Both the position numbers and the translations under genes were made by a program. This document shows positions 54,780-64,000 of a stretch of 64,000 bases of DNA, piece after piece (within the stretch, counting starts at the first letter, position 1; each line of letters begins with the position of its first letter). Source of the DNA: Neonectria sp. B-13 (taxonomy: Eukaryota; Ascomycota; Sordariomycetes; Hypocreales; Nectriaceae); assembly GCA_002682825.1 (NCBI GenBank), contig NOKP01000006.1, forward strand, positions 868,001 through 932,000, written 5' to 3'. Below the pieces are notes generated by a model. That model saw nothing but the letters and a program-made list of their open reading frames with translations. It searched no databases and was not told where the DNA came from.

Positions 54780-57232
54780 TCAATCTACAAGAAAGCTGCG
54801 TGGGCCTAAGAAAGGGAAATTATCCCATTGTGACAGATCCAACGAATCCCACCCCGACAGAAAATCGCCGTCAATATCCGCGAAAGTTTGTTGTTGAAAG
54901 CCAACCCAACCGCCACTCTCCTCGCCCATCAAACCTACGAAATCCTTTCCTGCAGAGTTCCCAATATTATCGGGAATGGAAGCTAAAGCCGACGATCCTT
55001 CTGTTTCCTGATCAAGTGTAAACAGCCTTCCCACGTACTTGTTGCGCCCGCGTGTCGTCAGCCTTCTCCGTGGTGTTTCGATCGCGCTCAACAAGAGGCC
55101 CAGTATTTCAGAGTAGTGTGCTGCTTGCGGGCTCTGGATGGCCAAAGTCTCTAATATTTCTTTGGCACTTCGGAACGCCTTTTCGACTTCGTAGTCTTTA
55201 TTGCGCTCGGCAACCATCACAAACCCAAGGATCAATCCAGTGGCAAAAAGCAGTGCCCTTTAAACATTTTGGTAAGCTTCAACCATCACAAATGTCCCTT
55301 GGAAAAACTTACTTCATGATACACATGTTGCCTAGAAGGAGGTTTGACCGATGCGCATCCATGCATGTTTGTATCAGATAAAGTGCAGCATCCAAGCATG
55401 CAGATGCCATTTGCGAAGAGGACGAGCTTTCAGATCCAGGCCGAGAACTCAGAGTCGATATCAAGACCGGTCGTGTAACCAGCGTTACGGCAAAGTAATA
55501 CAAGCAAGAAACATGGACGTTTCGAATTGTTTCGGCTGGTGTCCTTGCAGCACCAGACCCTGGAGACTCATTCTTCAGGTATTTGGGGAGAGATCGACTC
55601 CACTTGTCGATGTCTTCCAGCAGACGCTCCGCAGTAGCATGGGCTACAGCATCTTTGCCGTAGAGCTGATGGGCTGCCTCATTGATGATGGTACTAATTC
55701 GAAACGAAGCGACGAGACAAACAGTGTCTGGGTCCGTAGAAATGCCTGGAGATTCCAAGAGGTCGCCATCGACTTCAAATCGCAATGACAGGGTCGCTGG
55801 TGGACGTCCAAGAATGGCGCTGACAAGCATATCGACGATACAGAGACTCATCCAAACACGTAATCTAGAGCAGGAGCAATTTTAGTCCTGTTAATGGTAG
55901 AGAGGGCTCAAGATTCTTACCTGAATTTGTCGTCCTCGTTATTCACATCTTGGTAGGAGTCTCGGCGGTGCAAGCCCAAGGCGACAGCCGCCCGTGTAGC
56001 AATCCCTAGATAGAGAAATGCCGTGTTCCGACGACAGTGCCCAAGCATGTAAAAGGTCATGAGTATAAATGCCCTGACCATGTCGATGTCTGGGTCTTCA
56101 AGCATGGCTGTAAAACTGCGACGCTGTGCGCGTTGGAAGTAGTACTGGCCTACCTCCTGGGCAGCACTTGGAGATTTGCATTGTGCACCGATGGCGATGA
56201 CAAGATCGGACATGGTGAGGCTGCCATCATTTCCGGCATGTGACTGTGTGTTTGACGGGTCCAGAAGAGCCTCAACTTCGGAGGGTGCAAGGACATCGAG
56301 GAACCCGCCGGTCTCACATTGGATGAGCAAGCGGTATAAGGAACGGGGTGAGGTGGGAACTTACAGCGGCGCGATAAATGTCATAATGGAGCAATACTTC
56401 ATCTTTTCCAAGTCCGTCAGGATTTAGAACAGCTGAGGTCGTCGTATCGGCTGTAGTCGGTGCCGTTTCCAGCATGTTTTGGCTCTTGTCATTGCGAGTG
56501 AACTGCGACGGGCCAATCTGCTCCTCTACCGTGTCTCGAATGAATTGGAGGAATGAGATTGAGGCGGCCTCCCCGATGAAGACTATTTGAATGCCTCAAT
56601 AAGAGGACCGTGAGAGAGGGATGACGTGCCTCATGTTTACTGAAAATCATGACGTGCCTCGACTCCTTTGATGTTGAGGGATTGAAGAGACTGAGAAACA
56701 TGTACGTACCTCGATTTCCACGTAGATTCAATAGCATCCGAGCATGAGGATCCCGCGCAAATGACAGCTTGGGCGTGCTCGACGTAGCATTGCTCTGGAC
56801 TGCCTCTGGACTATCAACCCGCGACTCCGAAGGCGAGATGGGACGATACTCTTCGGCATCGTTGCGTGATGAGCCCGGGCTCCACGCCGGGGACGCGGCC
56901 GGGGGCAATGACAAATGCCGTTGTCCCCGGACGCCCTCGTGTGGCGGTGGACCTCTTCGTAAGGCCCGGTTCTGGGTGGAGGCCGATGCAGCGGCAAGCG
57001 GGCCCGTAGATGAGACTGAAGTTGAGCTCTGACGACGCGGGCTGGCCGACGCGTCGTGATTGCGTCTTGAGCCCCAGGGCTTGTGAGTGAGGTAGCAAGA
57101 GGCCTCGATACCACGCTTTGTGCAGGCGGTGCAGGGCACGGTGGCGCTGCAACGCTTCTTGGAGGCACGGCAGAAGTTGCAGGCTTCGGCGGCTCGTTGA
57201 CGTTGGCTGGGGTGTACCCTAGGGCGTGGCAT
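54780..57232 (-). CDS. Zn2Cys6 transcription factor 3 with fungal-specific domain
   Basis: Five exons (56710-57232, 56365-56582, 55921-56312, 55313-55864, 54780-55257) give 720 aa. Zinc cluster at the N-terminus: Cys18, 21, 28, 34, 37, 46 (C-x2-C-x6-C-x5-C-x2-C-x8-C), the XlnR-like spacing. A Ser/Pro-rich linker of about 130 residues follows. The middle homology region then reads AQEVGQYYFQRAQR, AFILMTFYMLGHCRRNTAFLYLGIATRAAVALGLHR and RVWMSLCIVDMLVSAILGRPP. The C-terminal tail is acidic and aromatic (DSLDLSQWDNFPFLG), a likely activation segment. The exon 2/3 junction (AAT) is the least certain. It lies upstream of the monooxygenase on the same strand and divergent from an amino-acid transporter, so it probably controls one or both. 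Confidence 0.9.
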
Positions 57233-58127
57233 GGCGGATATGGATGTGGATGCGGATGCGGATGCGGATGTGTAACGGTGTGACGATGTTCAAGTGGTTG
57301 ACGATGCAAAGAGGGAGCAGACAGACTGAGAGGGATTGATCAGTGCAGCAAAGGGACACACAAACAGACTCCTAGAAAGCCGGGATCCAGCAGGCAAAGT
57401 GTCTTGGCCTATTGCTCCGTTGCATTGGTAATTGCCTTGAGGAAAAGACCTTCCCGGATACCCCGAACCGCAGCGTTCAGTCCAGTCCCATTCGCGTATC
57501 TCGCGCCCATGTATCGTGATGCTACCCCGTATCTTTACCCCACACTTCAACAGGTGGGAACAGGCTACATGCGGCCTAGGTCGTCGCCGTATCTCGTGCG
57601 AGTCGCCCATGATTGCCGGTTATCTCGACGCTTGCGAGACGGTGTCCGAAAGACGGCTCTCAGACTGTGCGGATCCGACCCATCATCGGGGAACGTTCGC
57701 CTACGCGAGCTCGAGTCTGAGTTAGGTTTCGTTCGCCTACCGAGTCAAAAGCTCAAGCAGGTGCCCTCCCATCCGCGTGTTGGTGGCTGAAGATACCGGT
57801 GACTGAAGACATGCCTGGTCTCCCTGATGATAGCGGGAATCGCACTCTATAACAACGCCCGCTTCGCTTAGCTGTGCTGGGACACCGTGATACGAATGGT
57901 GCCGATGCTGGATATGGACTATCGATTGAACCCTTGCAACCGCCCAGAACGCCATCATCATGCCGGGATAGACAGACCTAGACAGACTAACGATAGCGAA
58001 CCATCTATATCTTCTCAGAAATGCCCCGTTTCCAATGACACTTTGTCTCCAGCCATAATACCCAATTCCCAAGCCTCGCATTCGTCATCTTCGTCACTTC
58101 ATCGCCTCCATCACGAAGAATCCAACA
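57233..58127. promoter_or_regulatory. Divergent promoter, factor 3 / amino-acid transporter
   Basis: 895 bases between divergent starts. It contains a GGATGC-type hexamer repeat at 57235-57271 in the factor 3 leader and an 11-base direct repeat cgttcgcctac at 57694-57704 and 57730-57740. No gene seen. Confidence 0.5.
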
Positions 58128-59727
58128 ATGGGTGCCTCTGAGAAGAGCGCCGCGCCCAAGGTGGCCTCGGACAACATTGAGCCACATATGATGACCAGCA
58201 ATCCCCCCAGCGAGAAGGGCGACATGTACGAGACGCACGAAGTGTTCAAGGACTCGGCAGATGGCGTCAATTTCCGGACAGTTAGTTGGCAGCGCGCCAC
58301 CATCATCTTCCTCAAGATCCAGTTCGCCATGAGCATCCTGAGCGTCCCTGGTGCTCTCGCAACGCTCGGCGCCGTTGGAGGAGCATTGTCCATTGTCGGA
58401 TGGGAGATTTTGAATACATGTTGGTGACAGCTTCCCATTGAGATGCCAGTGACAGCTTTTAATCGGTTTTTGTGCAGATACCGCCGTCATCCTTGGAGAC
58501 TTCCGCAATCGACATCCCGAGTGCCACAGTACGTTTGCCTCTTCTCGATCACGGTGCGAACTACACTGAACAATGGTACTAACAACCTGTCCAGCTCTGG
58601 CCGATATGTGCGGACTTCTTTGGGGCCGAGTAGGCAAGGAACTGGTCGGCATCCAGATCCTCATCGCCCAGGTCCTCATCACGGCTGCGGGCATCGTCTC
58701 GTGTTCGACGGCTTTCAACGCGCTATCCGAGCACGGCGCCTGCACCGCCGTCTTCAGCTTCGTTTCCGCCGTGCTCATCACCGGATTCTCATCCGTCCGC
58801 ACCTTCTCCCGCCTGGGATGGTTGACCTGGTTCGGCTTCATGACCTTCTTCGTCGCCGTCTTCATCTTTGTCGTCGCCGTCACGCAGCAAGATCGTCCCG
58901 CGGCGGCGCCTCCAACTGGCGACTTCAACCTCGGATGGGTCGCCATCGCGTCTCCCAGTTTCGTGGCGGGAATCACAGCCAGCGCCAACGTCTTCATCAG
59001 CGGCAGCGGGTCGTCCATGTATCTCCCTGTCATCTCTGAGATGCGACGCCCGCAGGACTACCGCAAGGCCGCGCTCCTTACGGGTGTCCTAATTGGTGCC
59101 ATGTACTTGACCTTCTCGCTTGTCATCTACCGCTGGTGTGGTGTCTGGCTCACGACGCCAGCATTTGGGAGTGCTGGTACGCTTTTCAAGAAGATTTCGT
59201 ACGGCATCGCTTTGCCTGGCTTGATTATTGGCGTCGGTATCTATCAACACGTCGCTGCCAAGTACATGTTTGTGCGCATCCTGCGAGACTCTCGTCACTT
59301 GCAGGAGAATACGGCTACTCACTGGGCCACTTGGCTGGGATCAAACCTCATCCTCGGCATTCTCGGTTTCATTATTGCTGAGGCTGTCCCCATCCTCAAC
59401 TATCTCCTCGGTCTTGCGGGATCGCTTTGCTTCGCGCCCTTCAGTCTGATCTTCCCGGCTTTGCTGTGGATGTACGATTTCAAGTCGTACAGAACCGGGT
59501 CTGGGCGCGAGAAGGCTTTATATGGTCTTCACATCTTCATCGTCTTGATTGGACTGTTCATGGTCATCGGCGGAACGTAAGTGCTAAGTCCTCCTTCACC
59601 GCATCGATTACACTGGAACTAACTTGTCTTTAGATATGGCGTGGCTGTTTCTATTAAAGAGGCATTTGCTAGTGGATTAATTGGGGAGGTTTTCAGCTGT
59701 GCAGATAATTCGGGAACCATCTCGTAA
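58128..59727 (+). CDS. Amino-acid transporter, AAAP family (Mtr-like)
   Basis: Four exons (58128-58419, 58478-58528, 58595-59576, 59634-59727) give 472 aa. The roughly 45-residue hydrophilic N-terminus ends in [18 protein letters not shown], the conserved entry to span 1 of fungal AAAP permeases. About eleven spans follow; recognisable ones are [40 protein letters not shown] and [30 protein letters not shown] and [13 protein letters not shown] are loop motifs typical of the Neurospora Mtr group (neutral aliphatic and aromatic amino acids). Plasma-membrane importer coupled to proton or sodium gradient by family knowledge. The substrate here is inferred only. Divergent from factor 3, in range for co-regulation with the aromatic monooxygenase. 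Confidence 0.9.
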
Positions 59728-59833
59728 AGTGCCCGCCGCAAAGATAATTAAGACGCCATTCATCTGTCAAAAAGGGCTTCTCAGTTCCACGGCGCTGGGC
59801 TGTATTATCCGAGTACCTTAGCTATTAATTAAT

Positions 59834-61651
59834 CTATCCAAGACGGACCTTTCTCCATATTCGCAAGCACTCTTGCAAATCCATTGCCAGTGTGCCATCC
59901 AGAGCTGTGGATGTATCCTTGATCAGAGCAATCAACAGAGTTGCATGGGCGAACATAGACTTGCTTTCCATTATCGTTTGGAAATCCGTTTTCTTCATCC
60001 CTCCCATGTCGCCCCAAGCCTTCCACATATCCAACATTCTGCAAATGTTGGAAGTGTACTCGCCCTCTAGTACCATACGGTGCAGCATGAAAGCCACAAT
60101 CTCCTTGAGAGTCAAAGACTCGTCCCACTCGCCCTGGCCTTTCAGCCACCGGAGAGTGTACTCCGCTACAAGCTTCGTATCCCATTTCGGACTTTGCAGA
60201 GCTTCCATCATGCGTTGATCACGCCGTTGATTATTAAGCCTCATCTGGTCACGCACTATTTGCTCGGTGGTCAGAAACGAAAATCCCTAGCAGTTCTTAC
60301 AAAAGGAAACTCACTGTCTTGCATCCGCTGGTCCATCTCTTTGCGCATCCGGTCTTTAACGGCTTGGTCTCGCTGCGCAGGGGTCATCCGTGCTTCCGCC
60401 GCCATGGCAGTGCGCTGTTCTTGGCTTCTCCTGGTGAATTGATCAAGGGAAGCACCATAATCAGCGTGGTTTGTCGCCCATTCAGGAGTTTCAGATTCAT
60501 CGACCATGCCCAGTAGGACCACGATACCACAGGGCACTGTTTCCTTCCTGGAGAAAGACAAAACTTCGTCTGGAATCTTGTAGTTCCAAAGAATCGTCTG
60601 GTCCGAGGTTCCATAAGCCGTCACAGCACTGGCGAACCACACACCGTCGGTTACCCCTGACCGAACACGAATGTGGTCAATGTAGAGGCTGTCAAGTCTA
60701 ATCGTGCTCTGGAGATGGTCTTCCTGAATCAGGGCGGTGACGATTCCAGACATGGTAATCTGGCAAGTGATATGCTTTTCGGAATTAAAGCCGCCTTCGT
60801 TCTCAATGAAATCCAGTTCGATCGACCCGTCTTTCTTGATGAAGGTCTCGCCGTGGACCAATCCATCCTCGGAAGCCGCATTTCCGGGTACTTCCTCTGC
60901 GGCGGAACCCTCGCCGGGTTCGGATTTTTTCAGCTTCTGAGGCGGGGATGGCAGACGTACCCAGTAGGGCGGCAAGTGTGAGTAGTCTCGTGTAATCCAT
61001 GAGCTCGACCACGCCACGGCTAGAGAGAGGTTCCCGTCAGAGTCATCTGATGGGCCGAGACTGAGTGCTTTTTCTCGCCCATCTGGGGACATCATCAGCG
61101 AACAACCCACTGGTGTCCAGAGCCCCGTCGATCGCAGAAGCTTCCAGCCGTGGGCGTCTGGCACGGCGCCCAAGTCTAAGAGATAGCAGATCAATTCATC
61201 AAATGCGATTTCGACCTGGGGCTGGCGCACTTGGTCGGCATACTCGACGCGCTGGGTCTTGAGGCCGATGGCATTAGTCCTCCAATTGAAGGTCGTCCAG
61301 CTGCCGCCGGGAATGGAGCTGGGATGGCGCGAAAGTGTCCAATACTCAGATCGGTTTTGGAACCTGTCCAAGGGCATTACCGCATAGCGAGGAAGTTCGA
61401 TCTCGATGACGCGGTTCACGACATCACTTCGGGTCAGCGCAGTCAAGCGGCTGCGCCGGAGCATTCGCTTTATACGCGAGAGCGAGACGAGAGTCGCGAA
61501 AGTGTTATACAGGATTGGGAGAACTTTCAATGCAAGGTTAGGGTCTTGGCAGCCCAGAGAGTGGTGAGTTGAGGGGCTTACCTCCAAGTACAGCCAACGG
61601 CACACCGATATAGGTGATGATATCGGTTGCTGACCTCCCATTTTCAGCCAT
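59834..61651 (-). CDS. Conserved fungal protein of unknown function with N-terminal membrane segment
   Basis: Three exons (61582-61651, 60315-61523, 59834-60255) give 566 aa. The N-terminus has a membrane-type helix spanning exons 1-2 (DIITYIGVPLAVLGVLPILY). Basic LSRIKRMLRRSRL then LTRSDVVNRVIEIELPRYAV follow. A Trp-rich globular part comes next (SIPGGSWTTFNWRTNAIG, LLDLGAVPDAHGWKLLRSTG, SGLWTPVG-like). A helical, charged stretch (MTPAQRDQAVKDRMRKEMDQ) precedes the C-terminal helical domain (EIVAFMLHRMVLEGEY). I recall similar uncharacterised proteins in many Sordariomycetes, but no function. The exon 2/3 junction completes a Met codon. Encoded on the opposite strand, ending only 106 bases from the transporter's stop. 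Confidence 0.78.
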
Positions 61652-62211
61652 GTTGCCGGTACGTCTAGGGAACGATTGGAGTTCAAGGAAGGCCAAAAAC
61701 AAAGGGGCGCGAAGGTACACAAGCTGGATGGCAAGCTGAAAACTGCCGGAAAACAGGCTAGTCTAGTTTTAGACACTTGCATAACTAGCGGTAAGCTAAC
61801 AGAGCGAGGTGAGGATGAAAAGAATCACGCCGTGCATCATGTGACAGCTTCGCATCAACGCCAATTCAATTGTTGCTCTTGAATACTTCATTATCGAGGG
61901 CAGCTCATCTCAGGGGGTAGAGGAGAAGTGTTGTGGTCGTGGCCGACGAAGTTTGCTGACCGACGGGCTGGCATGTACTGAGCTTGTCCCCAACGAAGCT
62001 CGATCCGAGCTGTTTCAGAACTTTAGGCGCGCAGCACCAGGGATGTCATGAGAAGTTTGTCACAGTGATCAAAAGTCTTTCAGCCACTGATAATAAACCG
62101 AGATGCAGAGTCAAGATCAAAAACAGGTCAGCAGACGTAAATAAGCATACTGCAGAGAAAGGCCCCAGGTTTTCCAATTTCTTCTTAACGAAGATTCAAC
62201 CCGGAACTTCT
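61652..62211. other. Spacer: promoter of the 566-aa gene and 3' end of ade1
   Basis: 560 bases. No gene recognised. Confidence 0.5.
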
Positions 62212-63573
62212 TCACTGCTCCAAAGCTGCCAACGCTTGATCCAAACGGCGCCCGGTCAACCGCTCAAAAACTTCGAGATACTTCGCTCTAGTCTGGGCAA
62301 TCACGTCCTCGGGCATCTGGGTTGGGTAGTTAGAAATCTTGTGGGCTAGCTCTTGTGAAAGTGGACATACCTCGGCACCTTCTTTTCCCTTCAGTCCATG
62401 GGACGTCAACCAGTCGCGCAGGAATTGCTCTGAACCAAACGTTAGTTCCCCAGAATAGCGTGTTTAAAAGAAAGGGAGCTTGTCTCACTGTCGAAACTCT
62501 TCTGTTCTTGGCCCGGGCTGTACTCCGCCGCCGGCCAGAAGCGGGAGCTGTCAGGTGTCCTAATCACATTCTGGCATCAGCATTTATTGAGTAAACACAG
62601 CTGGCGGACATGTCTCAGGAGCAGATATGAGGGGAAATTCAGAGTGACTTACAGGACCTCATCGACCAAGACTACTTCATCAGTCTCCTCATCAAGACCT
62701 ACACCAACTGTCAGCATAATGACAAACAAAGCAGTTAACACCACGTAGCCTACCAAACTCAAACTTAGTGTCTGCAACAATGATGCCTCGTTCAAGCTAC
62801 AAAATCAGGGTTAGCAATTTTGTTGAAGTAGTTTCCGAAAACAAAACAAAAGCTCAGAGTGAAGTCGGCAATTATTGGGTGATGAAAGCCATGCAAAAAC
62901 AGAAGCCTTCACATAGAGCATATATTCTTTGTCCGGATAAGGAGCTGCTTACTGCGTAGGTGTGTGCGGTCTTGTAGATAGTCAAGGCCAGGCTCTCGAT
63001 CTTGTCTGCGTACTTGTCGCCAACGATCTTGCGTGCCTGCTCAGGGCTGATGTTCTCATCCTTCTCGCCTGCAGGTGCCTTGGTAGACGGTGTGTAGATA
63101 GGCCCTCCAGGAAAGGCTTGGCAGTTCTGAAGCCCGGCGGGCTGCGGGATGCCATGAACAGTGCCCGTCTTCTTATACTCTGCCCAAGACGAACCCGTGA
63201 TGTAACCACGAACAATGGCCTCAAGAGGAAAAATCTTGTACTTCTTGACGAGCATAGAGCGACCCCGGACACGCTGCCTCTCTTCAGATGTGAGGACCTC
63301 GGGCGCAGGAGGAGGCGTCATCGAAAGGAGATGGTGTTTTAAATCCGGAATCTGAGAGGGCAAAACGGTGAAGAGCCAGTGGTTTGTGATCATGGTGAGG
63401 ACGGCGCCCTTGTCCTGCACGCCGTTTCCAAGGATGCAGTCGTATGCCGAGATACGATCCGTTGCGACCAGAAGGTAGGTGGCGTTGTTGACTTGATAAA
63501 TCTCCCTCACCTTACCCTTGGCAATTAGGGGCAGGGAGGTCAGGTCAATGGAGGTCAACACAGGAGACGACAT
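62212..63573 (-). CDS. ade1: SAICAR synthetase (phosphoribosylaminoimidazole-succinocarboxamide synthase)
   Basis: Joins aspartate to CAIR with ATP to make SAICAR in de novo purine synthesis; cytosolic. Six exons (62953-63573, 62754-62796, 62653-62698, 62489-62559, 62371-62429, 62212-62316) give 314 aa, near the family's 300-306. Family blocks run in order: LIAKGKVREIYQV, LVATDRISAYDCILGNGVQ, VRGRSMLVKKYKIFPLEAIV, RGYITGSSWAEYKKTGTVHG, LERGIIVADTKFEFGLDEET, VLVDEVLTPDSSRFWPA and YLEVFERLTG. Each of the five introns (54-156 bases) falls inside recognisable sequence. The ATG at 63573 is preferred; an in-frame ATG at 63618 would add 15 residues that look untranslated. Confidence 0.95.
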
Positions 63574-64000
63574 CTTGACGGTGCTCTGGCGGTAAACTTG
63601 CTTGTTGAGTGGCTTCAAATCAGGTCTGGTGACGATGATGTAGTTGAAGGTTTGATGATGAGAATTCGAGGAGGGGCTGTTAAATGGATCCGCAGCGACT
63701 CGCGCTAAATAGCTGCTAACAGCTGTTGCGCAGAAAAACTTTTACTTCTGAGAACCCTGAATTGTGCTTACTGCCAATAGACAGTGATTATTCCACGACA
63801 TGCTCCACTCTTTTCAACGAGAATGGGATGCTTTGCAGTGTGCCCTCGGCCCTGTTGAACCTGACTCATATTCATAGATTCTGATGTTCTGTCTGACATT
63901 GAATCTTTTCAAGCGCGTGAGCTCTCACGTGAGTGTGCACCTGGTAGACCCCGTGGCTAGAACAATGACCGCATGTGTCAAGATGTGACTGCTGTCTTGA
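63574..64000 (-). promoter_or_regulatory. Upstream region of ade1 to the window edge
   Basis: 427 bases including the leader and probable promoter of SAICAR synthetase. No gene seen before the window ends. Confidence 0.45.

Overview
This window comes from the nuclear genome of a filamentous ascomycete (Pezizomycotina, most likely Sordariomycetes). Nearly every gene is split by short introns of about 47-80 nt with GT(A/G)(A/T)GT donors and CTAAC/CTGAC branch points. Coding DNA is GC-rich against more AT-rich spacers, and several families are typical of filamentous fungi (PTH11-like 7TM protein, Zn2Cys6 regulators, sedolisin, AAAP permease). I see no bacterial-style operons, CRISPR array, rRNA or tRNA. 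Exon coordinates were derived by eye from splice consensus, reading-frame continuity and family resemblance. All summed CDS lengths are whole codons.

Positions 1-15.9 kb are conserved housekeeping: NADP-isocitrate dehydrogenase (+), INO80 subunit Iec3 (-), SNARE regulator Sly1 (-), a large PNUTS-like PP1-targeting zinc-finger protein (+), translin (-) and a U2 spliceosomal RNA gene (-). Positions 16-42 kb are sparser, with long spacers: a sedolisin whose two conserved active-site aspartates both read as asparagine, a PTH11-like receptor, a secreted-type FAD oxidoreductase, a tandem pair of succinyl-CoA-ligase-like genes (alpha then beta), an 85-residue protein of unknown function, a cAMP-receptor-like GPCR, and the decayed remains of a 7TM-RGS gene with an intact RGS end.

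Positions 42-60 kb are regulatory and accessory: an AP-1-like bZIP factor, then two copies of one arrangement in which an NAD(P)-fold (SDR/NmrA-like) gene is divergently transcribed from a Zn2Cys6 activator. The two activators are paralogues. Next come a small unknown protein, an FAD monooxygenase with an array of CGG-N5-CGG sites in its promoter, a third Zn2Cys6 factor and an amino-acid transporter. This looks like one or more small catabolic or secondary-metabolism loci with their own regulators.

Positions 59.8-64 kb return to conserved genes: a 566-residue fungal protein of unknown function and SAICAR synthetase (purine biosynthesis). The most interesting items are the duplicated SDR/NmrA-TF modules, the CGG-N5-CGG array, the sedolisin with altered active site, the ligase-like pair whose beta subunit lacks the usual glycine-rich loop, the PNUTS-like protein, and three GC-AG introns.
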